From Citrobacter freundii ATCC 8090 = MTCC 1658 = NBRC 12681 (GTDB taxonomy: Bacteria > Pseudomonadota > Gammaproteobacteria > Enterobacterales > Enterobacteriaceae), in contig NZ_CP049015.1 of assembly GCF_011064845.1 (NCBI RefSeq), positions 2,232,001 through 2,296,000 of the forward strand: DNA of 64,000 nt, given 5' to 3'. Shown in pieces: positions 11,248-19,044 of this stretch. A program made the translations under genes and the position numbers. Every line of letters begins with the position of its first letter. Within the stretch, counting starts at the first letter, position 1. The notes beneath the pieces were generated by a model, which was given only the letters and a program-made list of their open reading frames with translations, was not told where the DNA came from and searched no databases.

Positions 11248-11271
11248 TGTCTGTCCTGCCTTCACTGATTG

Positions 11272-11997
11272 TCAGTTCGAGTTATATTTCAGCTTTTTTT
11301 CAATAAGGTAGTAGGTAAACGTGTCGATGATCCGTGTGGCAAACTGTACTGACTCTGCCTCGTTGTGAGCAGCCAGTGCATCGGCCAGCGCTGAATAAAG
11401 CGCGATAATTTCCGCATGAATACTGTCTGTGCGATAAAGTATCGCCACAAGTGATGCCCATTCAGCCTGAACTTGCAGCTCCTGATTGGCCAGTCGCGCT
11501 GAATGCGAACTGGCAGCAATCGCCAGCAGACAACGCATATCGGCCTGGGTCATCAGCTCAGGTGAGTTTGCCTTTCTGAGAACCTCGACAAACTCGCGAA
11601 ATTTGGCGATATCCGCACCGGTCATCCGTCGGGAAGCCAGCCTCGCGCTATGGCTAATAATGGCGCAATGCATTTCACCCAGATCAGACAGATAATCCGT
11701 ACTGATCGCTTTGAACGGGTGCAGGGCGCTATTTTTGCCATCGATATTTTCGCAAACGAAGCTCCCGCCATTACGACCGCGAACCGTATGGATAAGATTA
11801 TTAGCCCGAAGCGTGTTTAGCGCTTCTCTGATAGTGATATGTGAGACACCCATCATTTTTGCCAAATCAGTTTCGTTGGGAAGCTGTTCTTTTGGCTCCA
11901 GCAACCCCGTGATAATGGCATTTGAAAGGCGCTGGACTATCTGGTCTGAACGACTGACCTGCCCGATAGGCGCAAATATGACCGCGTGAGTAATCAT
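11272..11997 (-). CDS. GntR family regulator, FadR/FCD type
   Basis: This 241-residue protein has an N-terminal winged helix (IVQRLSNAIITGLLEPKEQLPNETDLAKMMGVSHITIREALNTL, residues 20-64, followed by an RGRNGGSFV wing) and a helical FCD ligand domain of about 130 residues. The ATG at 11997 was chosen over a TTG at 12015 that lacks a spaced ribosome-binding site. It is divergent from the aldehyde dehydrogenase gene and shares a 315-base control region with it. It probably regulates that operon and the APC permease in response to a pathway amine or acid. Confidence 0.88.
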   Translation of the reverse strand: MITHAVIFAPIGQVSRSDQIVQRLSNAIITGLLEPKEQLPNETDLAKMMGVSHITIREALNTLRANNLIHTVRGRNGGSFVCENIDGKNSALHPFKAISTDYLSDLGEMHCAIISHSARLASRRMTGADIAKFREFVEVLRKANSPELMTQADMRCLLAIAASSHSARLANQELQVQAEWASLVAILYRTDSIHAEIIALYSALADALAAHNEAESVQFATRIIDTFTYYLIEKKLKYNSN

Positions 11998-12273
11998 AAT
12001 CTTTTCTGTACTCAATTCCCTGAAACAACGACCATTTTTAACACATGCCCGTCGGGCAAGGAAGGTAAGAATGGCCGAGTTATTTTACATGCCTGGGCGC
12101 AACGTCACTGCACAAGCGGATGTGTGTCCCGATAACCTCATGATGAGCTGAGCATAACGCGTCAGCTGGCAATGAAAAGCCTTACCTTGCAAATGTGAAA
12201 ATTAAGTTAAAAATGCGAGGCTTATCATAGTGTCAATGTTGCGCATTTGAAAAAATTTTACAATATATATATT

Positions 12274-12299
12274 ACATAAGATTCTTTATGTATTAATTG
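12274..12299. promoter_or_regulatory. Candidate GntR operator upstream of the aldehyde dehydrogenase gene
   Basis: The inverted repeat ACATAA-N6-TTATGT (12274-12291) overlaps TTTATGTATTAATTG (12285-12299). The latter matches 13 of 15 bases upstream of the APC permease (8994-9008) and partly recurs before the aminotransferase gene (19018-19030). It lies just before the ribosome-binding site (AGGAGA). The rest of the 12000-12312 gap holds only AT-rich promoter-like DNA. Confidence 0.5.
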
Positions 12300-12312
12300 A
12301 CAGGAGACAAGC

Positions 12313-13740
12313 ATGAAAACCCTGAAGCATTTTATTAATGGGCACTATGTAGCAGGCAGCAGCGAAGATAGCTTCGAACTGGTGAGTCCGGTTGACGGTG
12401 AAACATACGCAATTTCTCCCAACGCTAACGAGGTGGAGGTAGAGCAAGCCTACTCAGCAGCGGAGGCGGCGTTTAGCATCTGGAGAAAATCGACGCCAGC
12501 ACAGCGGCAAAAGGCGTTATTGCTGCTGGCCGACGAGATTGAACGCAACGTTGAGCGACTGGTAACCGCGCAGAGTCAGGAAACCGGTCAGCTTCGCCAT
12601 TTTATTGAGAAAGAGGAGATTGCGGCATCCTGCGATGCCATCCGCTTTTTTGCTGGCGCGGCGCGCTGTCTTGAAGGGAAGGCGGCGGGAGAATATTCCG
12701 CCGGGTTTACATCGACCATCCGTCGTGAACCGCTGGGTATCGTTGGGCAAGTTACGCCGTGGAACTACCCGTTCATGATGGCGGTGTGGAAGATTGCACC
12801 AGCGCTGGCGGCAGGCAACACGATCGTGTTAAAGCCAAGCGACACCACACCAGTCAGTACGCTGCTGTTGGCTGAACTGGCAGCACCATTGTTCCCGAGA
12901 GGGGCGTTTAACGTCGTGTTGGGCAAAGCCAGCACCGGTTCGCTGGTGGTTTCAAATCCGAAGGCTTCACTGGTTTCGATTACCGGTTCGGTCCGCGCGG
13001 GCTTGCAGGTTGCGGCATCAGCAGCGGCGAATCTGACTAAAGCACATCTGGAATTGGGCGGGAAAGCGCCTGCAGTCGTGTTCGCCGATGCGGATATGGA
13101 CAAGGCGATTGCGACAATCACTACGGCAGGCTTTTTCAATGCCGGGCAGGATTGCACAGCGGCTACGCGGATCCTGGTAGAGCAATCCATCTATGCTGAG
13201 TTTCTGGAAAAACTGATCCAGAAAACAAAAAGTATCAAATTTGGGCCGCCAGAAGATCAGAATGCGCTGTACGGCGCATTGAATAGCCGGAATCAACTGG
13301 AGCAGGTGAAAGGTTTTATTGAGCGTTTACCGGCACATGCAAAAATTGAAACCGGTGGGCGCGCCGGGCCAGGTCCGGGCTTCTATTTTGAGCCGACGAT
13401 TGTCTCCGGATTGCATCAAAATGATGAAGCTATTCAGCATGAAGTATTTGGTCCGGTAATGACCATTCAGTCGTTTTCTACTGACGAAGAGGCACTACAC
13501 AAAGCGAATGATGTGGAGTATGGTCTTGCCGCCAGCGTCTGGACCAGTAACCATGGTCGCGCGCAGCGCTTCAGCATTGACCTCGATTTTGGCACGGTGT
13601 GGATTAACAATCACATTCCTCTGTGCGCCGAAATGCCGCACGGCGGGTTCAAAAAATCGGGTTATGGCAAAGATCTCTCATCCTATTCGCTCGAAGAATA
13701 CACTCGGGTGAAACATATCATGTGTGACATTTCTGAATAG
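12313..13740 (+). CDS. Aminobutyraldehyde dehydrogenase (PatD-like)
   Basis: This 475-residue NAD(P)-dependent aldehyde dehydrogenase aligns by eye along its whole length with E. coli PatD (YdcW), gamma-aminobutyraldehyde dehydrogenase. Shared blocks are FFAGAARCLEGKAAGEY, LELGGKAPAVVF (general-base Glu), FNAGQDCTAATRI (catalytic Cys near residue 282) and EMPHGGFKKSGYGKDLS. It should oxidise 4-aminobutyraldehyde, the aldehyde product of spermidine or putrescine breakdown, to GABA. It is the first gene of a rightward cluster with the NTF2-like, flavin oxidoreductase and cytochrome c genes. It is probably controlled by the divergent GntR regulator. Confidence 0.9.
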   Translation: MKTLKHFINGHYVAGSSEDSFELVSPVDGETYAISPNANEVEVEQAYSAAEAAFSIWRKSTPAQRQKALLLLADEIERNVERLVTAQSQETGQLRHFIEKEEIAASCDAIRFFAGAARCLEGKAAGEYSAGFTSTIRREPLGIVGQVTPWNYPFMMAVWKIAPALAAGNTIVLKPSDTTPVSTLLLAELAAPLFPRGAFNVVLGKASTGSLVVSNPKASLVSITGSVRAGLQVAASAAANLTKAHLELGGKAPAVVFADADMDKAIATITTAGFFNAGQDCTAATRILVEQSIYAEFLEKLIQKTKSIKFGPPEDQNALYGALNSRNQLEQVKGFIERLPAHAKIETGGRAGPGPGFYFEPTIVSGLHQNDEAIQHEVFGPVMTIQSFSTDEEALHKANDVEYGLAASVWTSNHGRAQRFSIDLDFGTVWINNHIPLCAEMPHGGFKKSGYGKDLSSYSLEEYTRVKHIMCDISE

Positions 13741-13751
13741 AGAGGATTACG

Positions 13752-14225
13752 ATGAAAACATTAAGAATTGCGGTTCTTTCATTAGTGATGCTCTCTGGCT
13801 ATAGCCTTGCAGAAAGTACATCGCTGAATACCGTAAAAGAATATATGGCGGCGTGGAATGCGCATGATGTTTCACGAGCCGCTCAATATCTTGCGGATGA
13901 TGCGGTTTATTATGATGCCGCCGCGGGTGAACCGGTAAACGGGAGAGAAAAAGCGGAAAAAGAGGTTATCGGCGCTTTTATTAAGGCGGTGCCAGATCTG
14001 AACTGGAAAATGGTTGGCAAACCCGTCTACGACGAAGACACCGTGGCATTCCGTTGGGAATTTTCAGGCAAAAATAGTGGTGAATGGGCAGGGAGTCCGC
14101 CGACAAATAATCCGATCAAATTTGAAGGCGTAAGCTATATTCATGTTAAAGCAGGAAAAATCACCTGGCAGGGTGATTATTATGATTCTAAAAAACTGGA
14201 TGAAGAGTTAAAGCCAGTGAAGTAG
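13752..14225 (+). CDS. Periplasmic NTF2/SnoaL-like protein
   Basis: This 157-residue protein has a Sec signal peptide (MKTLRIAVLSLVMLSGYSLA) followed by a SnoaL/NTF2-type cone fold. Typical elements are VKEYMAAWNAHDVSRAAQYLADDAVYYD, REKAEKEVIGAFIKAVPDLNWKM and VAFRWEFSGKNSGEW. The gene lies 11 bases after the aldehyde dehydrogenase gene with GAGG upstream. Such domains act as small enzymes or ligand binders. Here it may bind an amine or aldehyde in the periplasm beside the exported dehydrogenase, which is inference from context only. Confidence 0.75.
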   Translation: MKTLRIAVLSLVMLSGYSLAESTSLNTVKEYMAAWNAHDVSRAAQYLADDAVYYDAAAGEPVNGREKAEKEVIGAFIKAVPDLNWKMVGKPVYDEDTVAFRWEFSGKNSGEWAGSPPTNNPIKFEGVSYIHVKAGKITWQGDYYDSKKLDEELKPVK

Positions 14226-14232
14226 TCGGTTG

Positions 14233-14260
14233 TACCCCTTTATAAATAAGAAGGGGGTAT
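14233..14260 (+). terminator. Possible intra-cluster terminator
   Basis: TACCCCTT pairs with AAGGGGGTA across a 10-base AT loop, with one extra G, and is followed by TTTCTCTT. It sits between the NTF2-like and flavin oxidoreductase genes and could reduce read-through. Confidence 0.5.
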
Positions 14261-14314
14261 TTCTCTTATTTGTGTCGTATTAAAGGCAGTGTGTAGCAAT
14301 AAGGAAAAAAGTTA

Positions 14315-16207
14315 ATGGCAATTACCAGACGTGATTTTCTCAACGGCGTCGCGGTGACTATTGCGGCGGGACTTACCCCGCTGGAGTGGGTCAGGGCGAC
14401 AGGAAAGGGAAACGCATTTATAGATGGAAATTATTATCCTCCTGCGCTGACAGGGCTGCGGGGTAATCATCCTGGATCATTTGAAATGGCGCATGCGCTA
14501 GGCCGCGAGCAGAAGCATTTTGATTTAAACGCTCTGCCCGTTGAGGAAGAGTACGATCTGGTGATTGTTGGGGGCGGGATTAGCGGGTTAGCTGCCGGTT
14601 GTTTTTGGCGTCAAGTTGCCGGGCAAAATAGCCGGATCCTGATCCTCGATAACCATGACGATTTTGGCGGACACGCCAAACGTAATGAATTTACCAGCTC
14701 GGGCAAGAAATTACTCGGTTATGGCGGCAGCGAAGCATTCCAGTCACCCGCGCATAATTTCAGCCCTGAAGTACAAAAACTGATGGAAACCGTGGGCGTC
14801 AGCGTCACGCGGTTAAAAGAGAGTTTTGACGTAAACTTCTACCCCGACTGGCAGCTCAGTCGCGGGGTTTTTTTCGACAAGAAGAATTTTGGCGTAACAA
14901 AAATCGTCAGCGGCGATCCGGGCCGCGCGGTATCTGATGATATTCCGCCGGACAGGCTCAATGGCCGTAAAATTGAAGACTTTATCAATGATTTTCCGCT
15001 AGGTGAGAACGACAGAAAAGCGCTGATCGACCTGCATGTACGCCCTGGCGATTACCTTCCGGGGATGACGGTCGATGAGAAAATGGAATGGCTGGATACC
15101 CACAGCTACAGTGAATTTTTAGCAACAAAAGTGGGTTTGAGCAAAATGGCGCTGCTCTATTTTCAGCAGCGTTCCAATGACTTCTTTGCCATCGGCATTG
15201 AAGGCATCTCCTGCAGCGATGCCAGGGCGTGCGCCTTACCCGGCATGGAAGGGATGGGGTTACCGCCGTTGGACGGAGAGTCGCTGGCCGACCTCGAAGA
15301 GCCGTATGTTTACCATTTCCCGGACGGTAACGCCGGTCTGGCCCGACTGTTAGTCAGGTATATGCTGCCGGATGCGCTACCGGGTAACACGATGGAAGAC
15401 TCTGTTCTCGCCAGATTACATTATGAAAAGCTGGATCTACCAGAAAACACCACGCGCCTGCGCCTGAACAGCACAGTGATTAATGCGGCCAACGTGCAGG
15501 ATGGCGTTGTGGTGACCTACCTGCGTGACGGTAAAATGCACCGTGTGCGCGGTAAGAACACCATCATGGCAGGCTATAACATGATGATCCCGTATCTGGT
15601 GCCTGAGATGCCGGAACAGCAGCAGGCGGATCTCAAACTGAACGTCAAGGCTCCGCTGGTGTACACCAACGTGGTGGTAAAAAACTGGCAGGCGTTCAAA
15701 CAGCTTGGCGTACATGAAATTTATTCTCCAGCGGCACCTTACAGCCGGGTTAAGCTCGACTATCCGGTCAGTATTGGTGGGTATCAGCATCCGGCCTCCC
15801 CGGACGATCCGATGGTCATTCACATGGTCTATGTGCCGACCTACCCGGGCAGTAACCTATCGGCCAGAGAGCAGTTCCGCCTGGGACGAGCCTATTTGCT
15901 GGGGACCACTTTTGCGGCGCATGAGGAGATGATTCGCTCCCAGTTGCAGGAGATGTTTGGCTCAACAGGCTTTGATAATCAACGCGATATCTCCGCCATT
16001 ACCGTTAACCGCTGGGCGCATGGCTATGCGTACTACGCCAATTCACTGTTCGATGATATGGATAAAATGCCAGAAATTATCGAGCGGGCGCGTCAGCCAG
16101 TCGGTCGCATTGCCATCGCTAACTCCGATTCTGACTGGAGTGCTTATGCCCACACGGCAATCGATCAGGCATGGCGTGCGGTTAATGAACTCAAGGATAT
16201 GGGGTGA
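14315..16207 (+). CDS. Tat-exported FAD amine oxidoreductase, spermidine dehydrogenase-like
   Basis: This 630-residue flavoprotein has a twin-arginine signal (ITRRDFLNGVAVTIAAG) and a Rossmann FAD motif VIVGGGISGLAAG near residue 86. Length, leader and motif agree with SpdH, the spermidine dehydrogenase of Pseudomonas aeruginosa. A membrane-bound spermidine dehydrogenase is also known from Citrobacter freundii. That reaction cleaves spermidine to 1,3-diaminopropane and 4-aminobutyraldehyde. The gene lies between an aminobutyraldehyde dehydrogenase gene and a cytochrome c gene only three bases downstream, which fits periplasmic oxidation with electrons passed to cytochrome c. Substrate choice (spermidine or another amine) is inferred. 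Confidence 0.8.
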   Translation: MAITRRDFLNGVAVTIAAGLTPLEWVRATGKGNAFIDGNYYPPALTGLRGNHPGSFEMAHALGREQKHFDLNALPVEEEYDLVIVGGGISGLAAGCFWRQVAGQNSRILILDNHDDFGGHAKRNEFTSSGKKLLGYGGSEAFQSPAHNFSPEVQKLMETVGVSVTRLKESFDVNFYPDWQLSRGVFFDKKNFGVTKIVSGDPGRAVSDDIPPDRLNGRKIEDFINDFPLGENDRKALIDLHVRPGDYLPGMTVDEKMEWLDTHSYSEFLATKVGLSKMALLYFQQRSNDFFAIGIEGISCSDARACALPGMEGMGLPPLDGESLADLEEPYVYHFPDGNAGLARLLVRYMLPDALPGNTMEDSVLARLHYEKLDLPENTTRLRLNSTVINAANVQDGVVVTYLRDGKMHRVRGKNTIMAGYNMMIPYLVPEMPEQQQADLKLNVKAPLVYTNVVVKNWQAFKQLGVHEIYSPAAPYSRVKLDYPVSIGGYQHPASPDDPMVIHMVYVPTYPGSNLSAREQFRLGRAYLLGTTFAAHEEMIRSQLQEMFGSTGFDNQRDISAITVNRWAHGYAYYANSLFDDMDKMPEIIERARQPVGRIAIANSDSDWSAYAHTAIDQAWRAVNELKDMG

Positions 16208-16210
16208 TCT

Positions 16211-17419
16211 ATGCGTAACGTAACCATTCTCGCCGCCTGTTTATTTACCGCTTCGGTAAGCGCTGCTGAATCTAACGGTGAATACATCGCGCGAATTTCA
16301 GACTGCGTCGCCTGTCATACCGCTGAAGGTGGTGCGGCGATGGCGGGGGGCAAAAAGTTTCCTACTCCGGTGGGGGATATTTATTCGACCAACATTACCC
16401 CGGACAAGGCACAGGGTATTGGTAATTACTCATACGAGGATTTTGAAAAGGCGGTACGCCAGGGAATTGCCAAAGACGGTCACCCGCTCTATCCGGCCAT
16501 GCCTTATCCCTCTTATGCAAAACTTTCTGACGAGGATGTTCAGGCGCTGTATCGCTATTTTATGCATGATGTCACACCGTCTGCGCAACCCAATAAAGAG
16601 AATGCCATTCCGTGGCTACTCTCCGCCCGCTGGCCACTGCATATCTGGAACTGGCTGTTTACCGACGCGCCAGCGACGACAGTAGATAGCGCGAAACCAG
16701 ATGACAACACAGCTCTGATAAAACGGGGCGCTTATCTGGTGGAAGGTCCCGGACACTGCGGTTCATGCCATACACCGAGAGGTATGGCGATGAATGAAAA
16801 AGCTTATACCCATGCTGATGCCGAGTACCTGAGTGGCGCGATGATTGACGGCTGGTATGCACCTTCGCTGCGGGGCAGCGGAATGTCTGAGCAGGCGTTA
16901 AAATCGCTGTTGCTGACCGGTAAGAGCAAGCATGCTGCGGTTTCAGGTTCGATGGCTGAAGTCGTCACGCAGAGTACACAGTATCTGACCGACGAAGATG
17001 CCACGGCGATCGCCCAATATCTGCTGAGTCTGAAAAGCGCGAAGCCTGAAACGGTGCGTGCTGCTGCGACTACAGCATCCTGGTCGAATTCACCTGAGGC
17101 GGGCAAAGTGACCTATAACCGTTACTGTTCAACTTGTCACGGTCTGGAAGGGAAAGGTACGGATGATAACGCACCTTCTTTGGTCAACAATCCGCTGGTC
17201 ATGGTTGATGACCCGGCGCCGCTGTTCAGAGTGATTGCCCACGGCGCAGAAACACCGACAACGCGCGGCAGCGTCTCCTTCAAGATGCCCGCCTACGGAG
17301 GCATGTTAAGTGACAACGAAATGCGCGACGTGATTAATTACGTGCGTAAGACCTGGGGTGAAGGGAATGGCGAAGTAAGCCATGAAGATCTGGCTGGGAT
17401 TAAAAAAGCGTCACATTAA
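16211..17419 (+). CDS. Tri-haem cytochrome c electron acceptor
   Basis: This 402-residue exported cytochrome has a Sec signal (MRNVTILAACLFTASVSAAES) and three haem-attachment motifs: CVACH near residue 35, CGSCH near 182 and CSTCH near 307. The spacing matches the cytochrome subunit of membrane-bound alcohol, gluconate or aldehyde dehydrogenases. It starts three bases after the flavin oxidoreductase stop, so the two are surely cotranscribed. It should carry electrons from the amine dehydrogenase to ubiquinone or a terminal oxidase at the outer face of the inner membrane. Confidence 0.88.
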   Translation: MRNVTILAACLFTASVSAAESNGEYIARISDCVACHTAEGGAAMAGGKKFPTPVGDIYSTNITPDKAQGIGNYSYEDFEKAVRQGIAKDGHPLYPAMPYPSYAKLSDEDVQALYRYFMHDVTPSAQPNKENAIPWLLSARWPLHIWNWLFTDAPATTVDSAKPDDNTALIKRGAYLVEGPGHCGSCHTPRGMAMNEKAYTHADAEYLSGAMIDGWYAPSLRGSGMSEQALKSLLLTGKSKHAAVSGSMAEVVTQSTQYLTDEDATAIAQYLLSLKSAKPETVRAAATTASWSNSPEAGKVTYNRYCSTCHGLEGKGTDDNAPSLVNNPLVMVDDPAPLFRVIAHGAETPTTRGSVSFKMPAYGGMLSDNEMRDVINYVRKTWGEGNGEVSHEDLAGIKKASH

Positions 17420-17425
17420 ACAGTA

Positions 17426-17458
17426 TGCCGGATAAGGTGCTTGCACCACCATCCGGCA
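17426..17458. repeat. REP-like palindromic element
   Basis: TGCCGGAT ... ATCCGGCA brackets an inner GGTGC/GCACC stem, as in enterobacterial REP (PU) units. It lies between the convergent cytochrome and MocR genes and may also stabilise or end both transcripts. Confidence 0.75.
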
Positions 17459-17462
17459 GTGC

Positions 17463-18938
17463 TTACACGGTGTTTACCCTGATAATATCCGCGAGTCGGG
17501 TAAACGCCGCCGGCATTTCATGCTCTTCAATACTTGCAAACCCCAGCAACAGGCCGCTGCGTTTCTCTTCATTCACGTAATAGCGTGATAACGGGCGCAC
17601 CAACAACCCTTGCGCATTCGCTTGTTGGGCAATGACCGCGTCATCGCTCCCTGCGGGTAACTGTAAGATCATATGCAGCCCGGCGTTGCTGCTGAAGGAA
17701 CCAAGATAATGTTCACCAAGCTGGCGGCTGATAAGCTCTACCAGCATCTGGCGACGACGACTGTATAGTTGGCGCATTTTCCGAATGTGCGCTGCGTAAT
17801 AACCCTCGCGAATAAACTCCGCCAGCGCGGTCTGAATCAACAGATGTCCACCACGGTAGAGGTCGTTATGAACCTTTTTCAGCGGAGCGGCTAACGATTT
17901 AGGTAGCACGACATACCCGAGTCGAAGTGCGGGATAGAGTGTCTTACTGAATGTCCCGATGTAGATGACCGGTGTCTCTTCTTCCAGCCCCTGCAAAGAG
18001 GGGATCGGCTGGCCGGAAAAGCGGAACTCACTGTCGTAATCATCTTCCACTATCCAACTTCGCGTTTCACGTGCGCGAAAGATAAGTTGCCGGCGGCGAT
18101 TGAGGCTCATCACCGAACCGAGAGGGTATTGATGTGACGGTGTCACAAAAATAAGTTTTGGCGGTGTTTCGCCTGCCTCCGGCGGGACCATACCTTGTTC
18201 ATCAACAGGAATAGCCGAAAAATTCACCGCATTGATACGCAGAATATTTTTGATTCCCCAGTAGCCCGGCTCCTCAATCCAGGCGTGATCGCCCGGGTTG
18301 CATAACGTTCGGGTCACCAGATCCAGCGCCTGGTGAATACCTTCGGTAATCAGAATTTGCTCCGGCGAACACCGCACGCCGCGAGCGGTGCGCAGATAGT
18401 CTGCCAGCGCTTCTTTCAGCTCATTCACACCGCCTGCGGCATCGTAAGTGAGAAACTCCGGGCGCAATCGTCTTGCCAGCCTGTCCTGAATTTTTTTGAG
18501 CACCCGGTGCGGAAAATGCTCTACATCAGGTACGCCTGGAATAAACGCGCCCCACTGACAGGGACTGGCGCTGGCATTACCTAACAGCTCAAGGCAGCGG
18601 GCAGATAAGCGGGTGTGATCCTCCAGAGCGGCAGCAACAGGTTCTTTATTGGGACGCAGGTTGAGATTGTCCAGCACGCTGTCAGTGACAAATGTGCCGC
18701 TACTGGTACGCGCAGAAATATAACCTTCGGCCTGCAACTGCTCGTAAACCCGCAGGACGGTATTGCGCGATAGCATCAGCTCTCCTGCCAGGTCACGCGA
18801 CGGAGGCATTCGGGTAGCCGGTTTCAGGCTACCTTCGAGGATGCAACTACAAATGGCGGCATACAGGCGGCGATGTAGTTTTTCGTCAGTCTGCTGACTA
18901 AATGCATGCTTGATCACATCTCCGGCAAGTGAACGCAT
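17463..18938 (-). CDS. MocR/GabR-type PLP-dependent regulator
   Basis: This 491-residue fusion has an N-terminal GntR winged helix (residues about 12-80: PSRDLAGELMLSRNTVLRVYEQLQAEGYI) and a C-terminal class I aminotransferase-like domain. The PLP lysine is in GTFSKTLYPALRLGY. The start at 18938 has AAGGA six bases upstream, and the longer frame to 19085 has no good site. The gene is divergent from the PuuE-type aminotransferase gene. MocR regulators such as GabR usually activate the neighbouring aminotransferase in response to GABA or a related amino acid, so this one probably controls the gene at 19045. Confidence 0.88.
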   Translation of the reverse strand: MRSLAGDVIKHAFSQQTDEKLHRRLYAAICSCILEGSLKPATRMPPSRDLAGELMLSRNTVLRVYEQLQAEGYISARTSSGTFVTDSVLDNLNLRPNKEPVAAALEDHTRLSARCLELLGNASASPCQWGAFIPGVPDVEHFPHRVLKKIQDRLARRLRPEFLTYDAAGGVNELKEALADYLRTARGVRCSPEQILITEGIHQALDLVTRTLCNPGDHAWIEEPGYWGIKNILRINAVNFSAIPVDEQGMVPPEAGETPPKLIFVTPSHQYPLGSVMSLNRRRQLIFRARETRSWIVEDDYDSEFRFSGQPIPSLQGLEEETPVIYIGTFSKTLYPALRLGYVVLPKSLAAPLKKVHNDLYRGGHLLIQTALAEFIREGYYAAHIRKMRQLYSRRRQMLVELISRQLGEHYLGSFSSNAGLHMILQLPAGSDDAVIAQQANAQGLLVRPLSRYYVNEEKRSGLLLGFASIEEHEMPAAFTRLADIIRVNTV

Positions 18939-19044
18939 TTGGATCCTTAAAATAAAACGATTTGGCTCTCGATTAAAGTACCAGACGGCGTCTAAATTTA
19001 AAGGGTAATTCAACCGAAATGTATTAATGGACAAGGTGTAGAGA
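18939..19044. promoter_or_regulatory. Divergent control region of MocR and aminotransferase genes
   Basis: This 106-base gap holds the palindrome AGACG-G-CGTCT (18983-18993) midway between the two starts, a plausible MocR site. ATGTATTAATGGACA at 19019-19033 resembles the motif upstream of the aldehyde dehydrogenase gene. No gene fits here. Confidence 0.45.

Noticed and set aside
17426..17458. Possible CRISPR repeat
   Set aside because: It is a single palindromic unit with no spacing repeats, so a REP element explains it. No CRISPR array was seen in the window.
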